Positions 18,577 to 27,014 of a stretch of DNA of 64,000 bases are shown here, one piece after another (the stretch's first letter is position 1; every line of letters starts with the position of its first letter). Position numbers and translations under genes: made by a program. Source of the stretch: Candidatus Eiseniibacteriota bacterium (GTDB lineage: Bacteria; Orphanbacterota; Orphanbacteria; Orphanbacterales; Orphanbacteraceae); NCBI GenBank assembly GCA_029262235.1, contig JAJCZU010000006.1:322934-386933 (forward strand), written 5' to 3'. Under the pieces are notes generated by a model, which saw only the letters and a program-made list of their open reading frames with translations, was not told the DNA's origin and ran no database searches.

Positions 18577-19751
18577 GAGGCATCGAACTGCGCCAGGAAG
18601 CCGCACTGCTGCGGTGCCTGCTTCGCCCGGCGATCGATCAGGCGGAGCTCGAAGCCCTGCTGGCGCGTCGCGTCAACTGGCATCGCTTCGAGGAAGTGCT
18701 GTTCCGTTCGAAGCTGGTTCCGCTGGCGGGGCGACGCATGGAGAATGGAACGGGACTCGTGGAGAACATGCCGGCCGACCTTCGCAGCCGGCTTGCAAAA
18801 GAGGGCGTGCGCGCCGCGGTCAGAACGCTGCTGAAGGAAAAAGAACTGGCTGCCGTGGTCGTCGAAATGGAACGGGAAGGGATCCGCCCCCTCGTGCTGA
18901 AGGGGCTTCCGTTCGCGCAGAGACATTTTACGGACGCGTCCGCGCGCGACATTCGGGATCTCGATCTGCTGATTCCGCCGGAGCACCTTCCCGCGGCGGA
19001 AGATGTGCTGACCGGCCTCGGCTATCATCTGTTCACGTCGATCCATTCGCGCGAGTACTACCGGCGCCACCACTTTCATCTCGTGTTCGTGCGCATGCGA
19101 CAGTCCGTAGACGTGGTGGAGCTTCATTGGAACCTGCTTCATCCGAGGCAGGGACTTCACTTCGATATCGCCAGGCTGTATCGCGCGGCCCGACCCGAAC
19201 AATACGGAAACGCAGAACTGTTACTGCTCGAACCGATCGATGAAATCCTGTACATGATGATCAGCTATCGGATGTCGTCTTTTCTTTCGCTGAAGCGTCT
19301 CGTCGATCTTGCGTTCGCGATCGAGAGTCGGCGCGGGACCGACTGGAAGGAGCGGGTCATGACACGCGGACGTGAGTGGGGGCTTTCGCGCGAAACGGAA
19401 GCCGCGTTCCACTTCCTGCATCGATTCTGGGGCGATGACGAATACCGGATCGAGCCTTCGAGCAGAACGCGCGGTCTCGCTTCGCGCTACCGGGGCGAGG
19501 ACTTCTTCGGTGTTTCCCCGCGCCGCTCTCTTGCGTACCGCATGTGGTGCGCCTCGTGCCTTTCCGGCTACAGCCCGCTCCGATTCGCGGGCAACGTGCT
19601 CATCCCGAACGAGCAGATCCGGTCCGAGCTTTACTACACGCGCGAAGAGGAAACGTCGCGGATGCATGAATGCAAACGATTCATCTCCGGCCTCGGCTCT
19701 CTCGTCGATCTCGGTGCGAACTGGGCGCTGTCCCCGTTTCGAAAGTTATAA
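18573..19751 (+). CDS. Nucleotidyltransferase family protein (PF14907-like)
   Basis: 392 residues, start ATG overlapping the B2 stop. A helical N-terminal region precedes a nucleotidyltransferase-fold core with PLVLKGLPFAQRHF and ARDIRDLDLLIPPEHL (Asp-x-Asp metal ligands around residue 128-130) and, later, VDVVELHWNLL, characteristic of the family found beside lasso B2 and HprK-like genes. The expected chemistry is transfer of a nucleotide to a peptide, protein or sugar, but family members are poorly characterised. The C-terminal 150 residues carry YRMSSFLSLKRLVDLAFAI and basic helices of unknown role. Confidence 0.8.
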   Translation: MRGIELRQEAALLRCLLRPAIDQAELEALLARRVNWHRFEEVLFRSKLVPLAGRRMENGTGLVENMPADLRSRLAKEGVRAAVRTLLKEKELAAVVVEMEREGIRPLVLKGLPFAQRHFTDASARDIRDLDLLIPPEHLPAAEDVLTGLGYHLFTSIHSREYYRRHHFHLVFVRMRQSVDVVELHWNLLHPRQGLHFDIARLYRAARPEQYGNAELLLLEPIDEILYMMISYRMSSFLSLKRLVDLAFAIESRRGTDWKERVMTRGREWGLSRETEAAFHFLHRFWGDDEYRIEPSSRTRGLASRYRGEDFFGVSPRRSLAYRMWCASCLSGYSPLRFAGNVLIPNEQIRSELYYTREEETSRMHECKRFISGLGSLVDLGANWALSPFRKL

Positions 19752-20765
19752 GTGATGCAGCCGGCCATCAGCTTTCAATCGATCTCGAAGACGTATCGCG
19801 GTACGCGCGGATGGCTCGACTGGCTGCCCGGACGCGGGGGCGCGACCGGCGACAAGCGCGCGCTTCAGAATGTGTCTTTTCTCGTACGTCCCGGCGAGAT
19901 CGTTTCGCTGCTCGGCCCGAACGGCTCGGGTAAGACTACGGCGATCAAAATCCTGTCTTCTCTGATCACACCGACGGAGGGGAACGCCGCGATCGCGGGT
20001 TTCGACACGAAAGGGAAGAGCCTGCAGAGCCGTGCGCAAATCGGGTACTGCATGGCGGAGGAGCGCAGCTTCTACTTTCGCCTGACCGGGCGGCAGAACC
20101 TGCGCTTCTTCGGGCGGCTCCGCGGGCTCTCGCACGCGGCCGTAGACCGCGATATCAAGAGGCTCGAACCGATCCTCCGCCACGGCGATCTCGATGGTCG
20201 CTTCATGACGTATTCAACCGGCATGAAGCAGAAGCTTTCGCTGTTTCGGGCCTTGATCGGAAACGCGCCCGTGCTGCTGCTTGACGAACCGACGCGCGGC
20301 CTCGATCCGCATTCTACGAAAATGTTTCTCGACGAATTGCGCGCTTACGCGCGGGATCGCGGCACGGCGATTCTGCTTGCGAGTCATGATCTCGACGCGG
20401 TGGACCGGGTGTCCGACAGGCTGCTCTTCCTGCACCGCGGGCGCCTGCTGGCCGACGATACTCCGGACGAAGTGCTGCGGCGCTTCTCGATTCCGCAGGA
20501 AGTCGTGATCGAAGTCCGCGACCCGGACGAGTCGTTTCGCGCGGCGCTCAGGCGAACGGTCGGGGACGGCGCGCGCGAAGAACTCGATCGGGGGGGAGGA
20601 ACCGTACGGTTTACGTGCGAAGTAGAGGGCGCCGAAACGGACTGGGTGCGGTTTCTGCGCGAGCAGTCCGGGGCTCATGGCGGCGTCGTGCGCCTTTCGT
20701 GGAAACCCGGATCTCTGGAATCGCTGTTCGCGCGCTTTTCAGTCGAAGACGGAGACGAGCGATGA
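19752..20765 (+). CDS. ABC-2 type transporter ATP-binding protein
   Basis: 337 residues. GTG at 19752 and ATG at 19755 are both possible starts, immediately after the previous stop. Walker A GPNGSGKT (55-62), signature STGMKQK (155-160), Walker B VLLLDEP (174-180) and the H-loop LLASHDLDAVDR are intact. A C-terminal extension of about 100 residues (EVVIEVRDPDE...) resembles the regulatory tail seen in polysaccharide and antibiotic exporters. It pairs with the permease encoded next (4-base overlap). Context suggests export of whatever the four upstream proteins modify. Confidence 0.92.
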   Translation: MMQPAISFQSISKTYRGTRGWLDWLPGRGGATGDKRALQNVSFLVRPGEIVSLLGPNGSGKTTAIKILSSLITPTEGNAAIAGFDTKGKSLQSRAQIGYCMAEERSFYFRLTGRQNLRFFGRLRGLSHAAVDRDIKRLEPILRHGDLDGRFMTYSTGMKQKLSLFRALIGNAPVLLLDEPTRGLDPHSTKMFLDELRAYARDRGTAILLASHDLDAVDRVSDRLLFLHRGRLLADDTPDEVLRRFSIPQEVVIEVRDPDESFRAALRRTVGDGAREELDRGGGTVRFTCEVEGAETDWVRFLREQSGAHGGVVRLSWKPGSLESLFARFSVEDGDER

Positions 20766-21571
20766 TCGGGAGCAAGCCGGCCGCGTTCATCGCGAAGGAT
20801 TACCGCGTCGCCACGAGCTACCGGCTCGCGTTTCTGCTGCAATGGGCCGGCATCGGATTCACCCTGGCGCTGTTCTTTTTCCTCGCCCGCCTTGTCGATC
20901 CCACGATGACTCCGTATCTCGAGAAATACGGGGGCGACTACTTCTCGTTCGTGTTGATCGGAATCGCGTTCTCGAACTATCTCTCGACCGGTCTGAACGC
21001 GTTCGCGTCACGCATTCGAGAAGAGCAGGTGGTGGGCACCCTGGAAGCGGTTCTCTCGACCCCGACACGCTTCGGCACGTATCTGCTCTCTTCCGCGCTC
21101 TGGAGTTTCCTGTGGGCGTCGCTGCAGATCGTCGTGTATCTCGTGGGCGGCGTCGTCTTCTTCGGCGTCGAGCTCGCATCGCCGAACTATGGCGCCGCGG
21201 CCGCCTTTCTCGCCCTTACCGTTCTTTCCTTTTCGAGTCTCGGGATCCTTGCCGCGAGTTTTATCCTCGTTCTGAAGCGCGGGAATCCCGTGAACTGGGT
21301 TTTCACATCGCTTTCGCGCCTGCTCGGGGGCGTCTATTTTCCGCTCACGGTTCTTCCGGGCTGGCTGCAGAAGGTGGCGCTCTTTCTGCCGCTCACGTAC
21401 GCGCTCGAAGGGATGAGGATGACGCTGCTGCAGGGCCAGGGCCTCGGGGAGCTGCGGAGCGAATTTCTCGCGCTGCTCCTCTTTACCGCCGTGACACTGC
21501 TGCTCGGTTTCTGGTCGGCGCATTTTGCGGTGGCCCGTGCACGGCGCGACGGGACGCTCGGGCAATACTGA
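20762..21571 (+). CDS. ABC-2 type transporter permease
   Basis: 269 residues with six predicted membrane segments (for example LAFLLQWAGIGFTLALFFFLA, FVLIGIAFSNYLSTGL, IVVYLVGGVVFFGV, FLALTVLSFSSLGILAASF, LLLFTAVTLLLGFWSAHF). EEQVVGTLEAVLSTPTR is the cytoplasmic coupling segment typical of ABC-2 permeases. The ATG overlaps the ATPase stop. Last gene of the PqqD/HprK/B2 operon; 79 bases separate it from the sulfatase-fold gene. Confidence 0.9.
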   Translation: MIGSKPAAFIAKDYRVATSYRLAFLLQWAGIGFTLALFFFLARLVDPTMTPYLEKYGGDYFSFVLIGIAFSNYLSTGLNAFASRIREEQVVGTLEAVLSTPTRFGTYLLSSALWSFLWASLQIVVYLVGGVVFFGVELASPNYGAAAAFLALTVLSFSSLGILAASFILVLKRGNPVNWVFTSLSRLLGGVYFPLTVLPGWLQKVALFLPLTYALEGMRMTLLQGQGLGELRSEFLALLLFTAVTLLLGFWSAHFAVARARRDGTLGQY

Positions 21572-21650
21572 TTTCGTTTTGGGTCCGCGCCCGCGGATTC
21601 CTGTGCTAGTATCGGCTCCGAATTTTCCGAGGGGAGTATTGTTGAATTCC

Positions 21651-23252
21651 ATGGCAGAACAAACGATGGATGAACGCCCGCCGTGGCACGCGTTTCTGGC
21701 GTCGCCGGCGCTCGTGGCACTGCTCGGCGCGCTGATTGCAGGCGGGGCAGGACTCCTGCAGCTCCGCATGCTGCGCTTCGGCGCGCTCGCCCCGTCGCAG
21801 GCCCCGGTTTTCTGGGCATGGTTCCTGGGACTCGGGATCGGACTGGCGCTGGCCGGCGCCGTTCTCGGAGCGCTGCTTGGCCGCCGCAAGGTGATTTCGT
21901 TTCTGCTCGCCGCCGTGCTTCCGGTCGCGCTCTTCTGGCTGCTGCTCCCGAGTAACGTGCGGGAGCGTCCGCACGTGCTTCTGCTCGTGACCGATACGAC
22001 GCGCTCGGACCATCTCTCCGTTTATGGTTACGAGAAGACGACGACGCCGTTTCTCGACTCGTATGCGGACCAGTCCGTGGTCTTCGAGAACTCGGTCTCG
22101 CAGGGAACGCACACGATCGTTTCGACTCCGTGCATCGTCGCATCCTGCTATCCGTCGGAGCACGGAATTACGGGGTACGCGGACGTGCTCGCGAATCGCT
22201 TCACGCTCATATCCGAATACCTGCACGAGTACGGCTACAATACGTACGGCTATGCCACGAACCCGCATCTCAGTCCGCGTAACGGATACGCCCAGGGCTT
22301 CGACAAATACGAACACGATCCGAGCTGGGCGTACACGCCGGCCGAGAAAGTGAACGATCGATTCTTCGCCTGGCTTTCCGAGCAGGATACCCAGCCGTTT
22401 TTCGGTTTTCTGTTCTACATCGATCCGCACAATCCGTACACGCCGCCGCCTGCTTTCCAGACTCTGTTCGACCCCGAATGGAAGGGCGATCCGATCAGCG
22501 ACTGGAAGCACGAGCTGGGCGAACCCGAGCCCGCGAAGCTGAAGAACATGATCGCCCAGTACGACGGCGCCATCTGCTACTGGGACAGCGAACTGCGCAA
22601 GATGGTCGAACGTCTCGAGACAATGGGCGTCATGGAGAACACGATGCTCGTTTATACATCCGATCATGGCGAGGAGTTTTACGAGCACGGCTACTGGGGG
22701 CATAACAAGCTGCCGTACGAGTCGTCGGTAGGCGTGCCGCTCATCATCTCGTTCCCCTCGCCGATCGATTTTCCGCCTCTGCCGCGCGCCCACGGCATGG
22801 TGGATGAAGTCGTTTCGAACGTGGATGTCGTGCCGACGATTCTCGAGTATCTGCGGATCGAGGCGGATGAAACGACGCGGGGGCGGAGCGCGGTGCCGCT
22901 CGTGTTCGGCGGCGACCAGGGGCCGGAACGCATCGCCTACGGCGAAGAGATCCTGAAACGATACGGACCGTACGACATTCGATCCATTCGTACGAAAACG
23001 CACAAATACATCAAAGTTTTTCAGTATGAAAACATCGCCAATCCTCCCGACCTCTTTTTCGATCTGGTCGAAGATCCGATGGAAAAGCGGAATTTGACGA
23101 AGGATCGCGCGGAAGATGCCGCCCTGCACGAGCAGATTCTCGATCTTCGGATCGCGGAAGTCTCGGGGCTCGGATCCGCGGAAGTCGATACGGTTGCAAT
23201 GGATGAGGCGCAACTGGAACGTTTGAAGGCTTTGGGCTACCTCGGCGACTGA
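21651..23252 (+). CDS. Membrane-anchored sulfatase-fold hydrolase
   Basis: 533 residues from the ATG at 21651; TTG codons at 21639 and 21642 are in frame and the latter sits 5 bases after GAGGGGAG, so the true start may be nine bases earlier. Three N-terminal membrane segments (about 16-110) precede an alkaline-phosphatase superfamily domain: HVLLLVTDTTRSDHLSVYGY (metal-binding Asp), QGTHTIVSTPCIVASCYPSEHG at the nucleophile position, and YTSDHGEEFYEHGYWGHNK (Asp-His ligands). The CxPSR formylglycine signature is missing; by alignment the nucleophile is a Ser or Thr, so it may be a phosphotransferase or phosphodiesterase rather than a true sulfatase. Active site outside the membrane. Confidence 0.82.
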   Translation: MAEQTMDERPPWHAFLASPALVALLGALIAGGAGLLQLRMLRFGALAPSQAPVFWAWFLGLGIGLALAGAVLGALLGRRKVISFLLAAVLPVALFWLLLPSNVRERPHVLLLVTDTTRSDHLSVYGYEKTTTPFLDSYADQSVVFENSVSQGTHTIVSTPCIVASCYPSEHGITGYADVLANRFTLISEYLHEYGYNTYGYATNPHLSPRNGYAQGFDKYEHDPSWAYTPAEKVNDRFFAWLSEQDTQPFFGFLFYIDPHNPYTPPPAFQTLFDPEWKGDPISDWKHELGEPEPAKLKNMIAQYDGAICYWDSELRKMVERLETMGVMENTMLVYTSDHGEEFYEHGYWGHNKLPYESSVGVPLIISFPSPIDFPPLPRAHGMVDEVVSNVDVVPTILEYLRIEADETTRGRSAVPLVFGGDQGPERIAYGEEILKRYGPYDIRSIRTKTHKYIKVFQYENIANPPDLFFDLVEDPMEKRNLTKDRAEDAALHEQILDLRIAEVSGLGSAEVDTVAMDEAQLERLKALGYLGD

Positions 23253-23288
23253 TCCGGAATTAGTTCCCCTCTCATACGTTGCTTCCGC

Positions 23289-23294
23289 TATAAT
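23289..23294 (+). promoter_or_regulatory. -10 element upstream of the secreted metalloprotease gene
   Basis: A perfect TATAAT 80 bases before the ATG. No good -35 hexamer at 16-18 bases, so the promoter is only partly supported. Confidence 0.35.
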
Positions 23295-23373
23295 ATAAAG
23301 CGTCTCCAATCGGCTCTCCCGGCCGACATTCCCATTTCCATAATTCGTACCAGCTCCCGACAAAGGTATACAA

Positions 23374-26322
23374 ATGCGACCCATCGCCATTGCGTTGACG
23401 CTGGCAGTCGGCCTGTTGACACTTGCGGGTCCGGCGGACGCCTTCCGCCCGACGACCCAGGCCGAGCAGGATGCCTGGACGATCGAGAAGCCCGTAAGCT
23501 ACACGAGAGTTTTCGATCGCTTCGTGCGAAGCGAAGAACAGGTTGATCTCGGTCTCGCCGAGTTTCAATCCCGTGTGGGCGGGCGCTGGGCGATTCAGCG
23601 CGATCCGATGACGAATTCGCCGCACATGATCCTCGGGAGCGGGGTTTCGTACAGCCAGTCACGCGTGGAGAGTGAAGGGCGCGCCGAAGAGCTGTCGCGC
23701 TCGTTTCTGAGTGAGCACGCGGACATCCTCATGCTCGATCCGAACCGCCTCGGCGCGCCGCATGTCGTGCATCAGGATGGAAAGTGGTCTGTCGTTTTCC
23801 CTGAATCGTACGAGGGCGTCTACGTACACGGCGGGCGGGCTCATGTCGTCATGACCGAAGAGGGACGCATCTACGCGCTCGGTTCGGACCTTCACCCGAA
23901 TGTCACCGCCGATCTCGTTAACGTGATCGACGAAGCCGAGGCCGTGGCCGTTGCGAAGAACAACATGTTCTACATGGACGGCCGGGACTTCATGCGTGAA
24001 AAACCGGAGTTCGTCATTCAGCCGGTTCGATCGGGAAGCGCGTACGTATACCGGCCTACCTGGAAAGTGATCGTGCACACGCAGGAGCCGTTCGGCGGAT
24101 GGCGGCACTGGATCGACGCGAATACGGGCGAGATCTACGCCCGCGAAAACATGTACGAGAGACTGGACGTGATCGGCACGGTACGCGCCGACATCGAAGA
24201 GCCCGGCTACTGCGACGGCGAATCGGACCTGCCGCTCAAAAACGTCAATATCCGCATTCCTTCGGGAGTCGGCGGGAACACCGACGAGAACGGCCACTTC
24301 GTCATACCCGACGTCGGTGTGGACACCGTTTTGATTTCGACTCAGTTCCGCGGCACGTACTTCCGGGAGTTTCACATCACGGGCACGGCTTCGCAGGATA
24401 CGTTTCCCTGGTACCCGGGCGACACGCTCGACTTCCGCTGGAACGACGGGAACTCACTGCAGTCCGAGCGCGACGCCTGGCGCGGGCACTGGCAGGTGCG
24501 GGACATGATCGAAACCGTCGACCCCGCGCTTACGACGAACGACTACCAGATGCCGCTCAACATCGAGCGAACCGACGGTTTCTGCCCTGGCAACGCCTGG
24601 TGGGACGGCTGGTCCACGAACTACTGTCTGCAGAGCCTCCAGTATGCGAATACGGCCTGGCTCGGCGACGTGATGTATCACGAGTACGGCCACGGCATCA
24701 ACCAGTGGACATACGCGGGCATGCCTTTTTCGGATCCGCAGTCGGAAGGGAACGCCGACGTGACCACGATCATGGTCCTGCCGCGGCCCACCCTCGGTAT
24801 CGGGTTCAACAACGGTGCCTGCAATATCGGGATCCGTTCCGCGAACATGGGCGAAACCTATCCGGCCGACCTGACGGGCGGGGGGCATCATGACGGCCAG
24901 TTCATATCGGGATTCGTGTGGGAGTACCGGAACAGAATGATCACGACGTATGGCGAGGCCTACACGGACTCGATCATGCCGTATCTCTGGCACTTCAGCA
25001 GAAAGAGTGGAAAGCCCTCGAACATGCAGGATCAGGTCACGTGGTTCTTTATCTACGATGATGATGACGGCAACCTCGACAACGGCACGCCGAACTTTAC
25101 GGAACTTGCGGGTGCGGCGACCGAGATCGGATTCTCGGTGCCGACGATTACGCAAGGCGTGCACATCACACACGGAGGCCTGAACGCGACCACCGACGAT
25201 TCGAACCCGCGTACCGTCGTGGCGACGGCGATCTCTCTCTCGGCCGGCGTCGATCCATCTTCAGTCGCCCTGCACTACAGGGTTGACGGGGGCAGCTACA
25301 CGACCGTCCCGATGACACCGACAGGCGGCGCGGACGAGTACTCGGCCGCAATCCCGGCGTCCGGCGAGGGAACGCGGGTCGAATACTTCGTCGACGCGAC
25401 GGACTCGTCGTTCAATCAAGGCTTCAGTCCGACGAACGCGGCAACCGCGCCCCACGCATACGATGTCGTGCTGGTGTACGACGATTGCGAATCGCTCGGC
25501 GGATGGACGCTCGGCGATCCGTCGGACGACGCGACGAAGGGGGTCTGGATCAACGACGATCCGATGGGGAACGACACGCGACCCGAGGACGATGCGTCAC
25601 CCGAAGGAACGAACTGTTTCGTCACCGGGAACAGTGGGAACGTTCGTAACGGGAAGACGACACTCTACTCGCCGGCTTATCAGCTGAACGGGGCCGGCAG
25701 CGTGATCGCGAAATACCGGCGCTGGTACTCGAACAACTATGATGCGACAGGCGTTCTGCAGACACTGGACGAGTTCTGGGATGCGGATGCTTCGAATAAC
25801 GGCGGCGCGAGCTGGACACCGATCGAGCACGTCGGCAGCGGATCGGAGTCGTGGGTCGAGGTCGAAGTCGATCTCGGCGCTCTCTTCGGGGCGATCGACT
25901 CGGTGCAGTTCCGGTTCGTCGCGCGCGACACGGGCGATCCGACGCGTGTGCACGCGGCCGTGGACGATGTCCGGCTGCTCATTCCCGCCAGTATCGCGAC
26001 TTCCGTCGATGGCGCGTCAGAGGAAGCGCCCGGCACGGCTCCCATGGTGTACAGACTCGAGGAGAACCGCCCGAATCCGTTCAACCCGGTGACCAGGATC
26101 GCGTACGAACTTCCGCGCAGGAGTCCCGTGACGCTCGAGGTCTTCGACGTGACAGGTCGTCTCGTGAAGACCCTTGTCAGCAAGGTGCAGGCGACCGGAC
26201 GGCACGAAGTGATGTGGAACGGCACGAACGATGCCGGACGGAGCGTTTCGTCCGGGCTCTACTTCTATAAGCTGGAGTCGAATACTTTCTCGAAGACACG
26301 GAAGATGATGCTCGTCAAATAG
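23374..26322 (+). CDS. Secreted M36/fungalysin-like metalloprotease with C-terminal sorting tail
   Basis: 982 residues. Signal peptide 1-23 (IAIALTLAVGLLTLAGPADA). A propeptide-like region (about 60-260) is followed by a small beta module (about 275-330), then the catalytic domain with HEYGHG (His436, Glu437, His440) and a downstream Glu458 in SEGNAD as probable third zinc ligand. Beta-rich domains fill about 610-890. The last 80 residues (NRPNPFNPVTRIAYELP ... SGLYFYKLES) form the FlgD/Por-secretion-type tail seen on outer-membrane-exported proteins of FCB bacteria. Predicted role: extracellular protein degradation. Closed by a strong hairpin at 26348-26380. Confidence 0.88.
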   Translation: MRPIAIALTLAVGLLTLAGPADAFRPTTQAEQDAWTIEKPVSYTRVFDRFVRSEEQVDLGLAEFQSRVGGRWAIQRDPMTNSPHMILGSGVSYSQSRVESEGRAEELSRSFLSEHADILMLDPNRLGAPHVVHQDGKWSVVFPESYEGVYVHGGRAHVVMTEEGRIYALGSDLHPNVTADLVNVIDEAEAVAVAKNNMFYMDGRDFMREKPEFVIQPVRSGSAYVYRPTWKVIVHTQEPFGGWRHWIDANTGEIYARENMYERLDVIGTVRADIEEPGYCDGESDLPLKNVNIRIPSGVGGNTDENGHFVIPDVGVDTVLISTQFRGTYFREFHITGTASQDTFPWYPGDTLDFRWNDGNSLQSERDAWRGHWQVRDMIETVDPALTTNDYQMPLNIERTDGFCPGNAWWDGWSTNYCLQSLQYANTAWLGDVMYHEYGHGINQWTYAGMPFSDPQSEGNADVTTIMVLPRPTLGIGFNNGACNIGIRSANMGETYPADLTGGGHHDGQFISGFVWEYRNRMITTYGEAYTDSIMPYLWHFSRKSGKPSNMQDQVTWFFIYDDDDGNLDNGTPNFTELAGAATEIGFSVPTITQGVHITHGGLNATTDDSNPRTVVATAISLSAGVDPSSVALHYRVDGGSYTTVPMTPTGGADEYSAAIPASGEGTRVEYFVDATDSSFNQGFSPTNAATAPHAYDVVLVYDDCESLGGWTLGDPSDDATKGVWINDDPMGNDTRPEDDASPEGTNCFVTGNSGNVRNGKTTLYSPAYQLNGAGSVIAKYRRWYSNNYDATGVLQTLDEFWDADASNNGGASWTPIEHVGSGSESWVEVEVDLGALFGAIDSVQFRFVARDTGDPTRVHAAVDDVRLLIPASIATSVDGASEEAPGTAPMVYRLEENRPNPFNPVTRIAYELPRRSPVTLEVFDVTGRLVKTLVSKVQATGRHEVMWNGTNDAGRSVSSGLYFYKLESNTFSKTRKMMLVK

Positions 26323-26347
26323 AGCGGATCGTCTGCATGGAAACGGA

Positions 26348-26385
26348 AAGAGGGGTGAATCGCAAGGATTCACCCCTCTTCATTT
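26348..26385. terminator. Strong hairpin terminator between convergent genes
   Basis: A perfect 14-base-pair stem (26348-26361 with 26367-26380, five-base loop GCAAG) is followed by CATTTTT. It lies between the metalloprotease stop and the minus-strand small gene stop, so it could serve both directions, with the T-run favouring the plus strand. Confidence 0.85.
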
Positions 26386-26409
26386 TTCCGCCCGTTTCGG
26401 GACGCTGTC

Positions 26410-26664
26410 TTACCAGCGGCCGAGGTAGCGCAGGAAGGTGATGTACTGCCACCAGAAGATGTTCACGCCGCCAAGGAATGACGTGCGACCGCGACGGTCC
26501 TGATTGTCGCTCACCGTAGTGGTTTCGTGATCCACCGTCTGTTCCACCGCCGGGGTGGACGAGTGCGAGACCGAGTGCGTGCCGCCGAAACCGGCGAGCG
26601 CGACCTGGGGTCCCACGAGCGTGAAAATCAGCGTAAGTACGATCAAAAGTCGTCCGAGCTTCAT
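26410..26664 (-). CDS. Small secreted protein of unknown function
   Basis: 84 residues. A clear signal peptide (MKLGRLLIVLTLIFTLVGPQVALA, cleavage near residue 24) is followed by a Ser/Thr/Asp-rich mature part and an aromatic C-terminus (NIFWWQYITFLRYLGRW) that could sit at a membrane. AGGAGG eight bases before the ATG supports translation. No family recognised. Single gene between two terminator/promoter regions. Confidence 0.7.
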   Translation of the reverse strand: MKLGRLLIVLTLIFTLVGPQVALAGFGGTHSVSHSSTPAVEQTVDHETTTVSDNQDRRGRTSFLGGVNIFWWQYITFLRYLGRW

Positions 26665-27014
26665 GTTGTTTCCTCCTAAGGATGCTGCTCCGTATGCGAT
26701 CTGTCTTGTGTCCCGTTTTAGTCTCCGGGAGGGTACTGATGCAACCCGCAGGCCAAGAGAACGCCTTCCGGAAGCGTGAACCGGGAACTCTATAAATCAT
26801 TGATCTGGCATGGGTTCCCGTGTGTGCGATTTCTGCGCATCCGAACGGACACCGCGGCCCGGCCCAGCGAGGGGACAGGTCGGTTGAATTTTTCTGCGCG
26901 CCGTTGCAAAAGTCGCCTTGCGGAATTGCAGATCGCGTCTCCGTTTGCCCTCCGGGCGGGCGGGACCTACAATAGAGACTGCACAATGAACGGAATCGGA
27001 GGGGATGGAAGTCT
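26665..27014. other. Intergenic region between the small secreted protein and the PDZ-radical SAM gene
   Basis: 350 bases with no supportable gene. It holds the promoter candidate at 26945-26973. I see nothing else apart from a long-spaced GGGAAC/GTTCCC inverted repeat near 26785-26820 that I could not interpret. Confidence 0.4.
26945..26973 (+). promoter_or_regulatory. Candidate sigma-70 promoter of the PDZ-radical SAM gene
   Basis: TTGCCC (26945-26950), 17-base spacer, TACAAT (26968-26973), about 40 bases before the ATG at 27015. Confidence 0.5.

Noticed and set aside
16806-19751. Complete lasso-peptide cluster
   Set aside because: The asparagine-synthetase-like cyclase and any precursor are missing, so only B1/B2-like components are supported.
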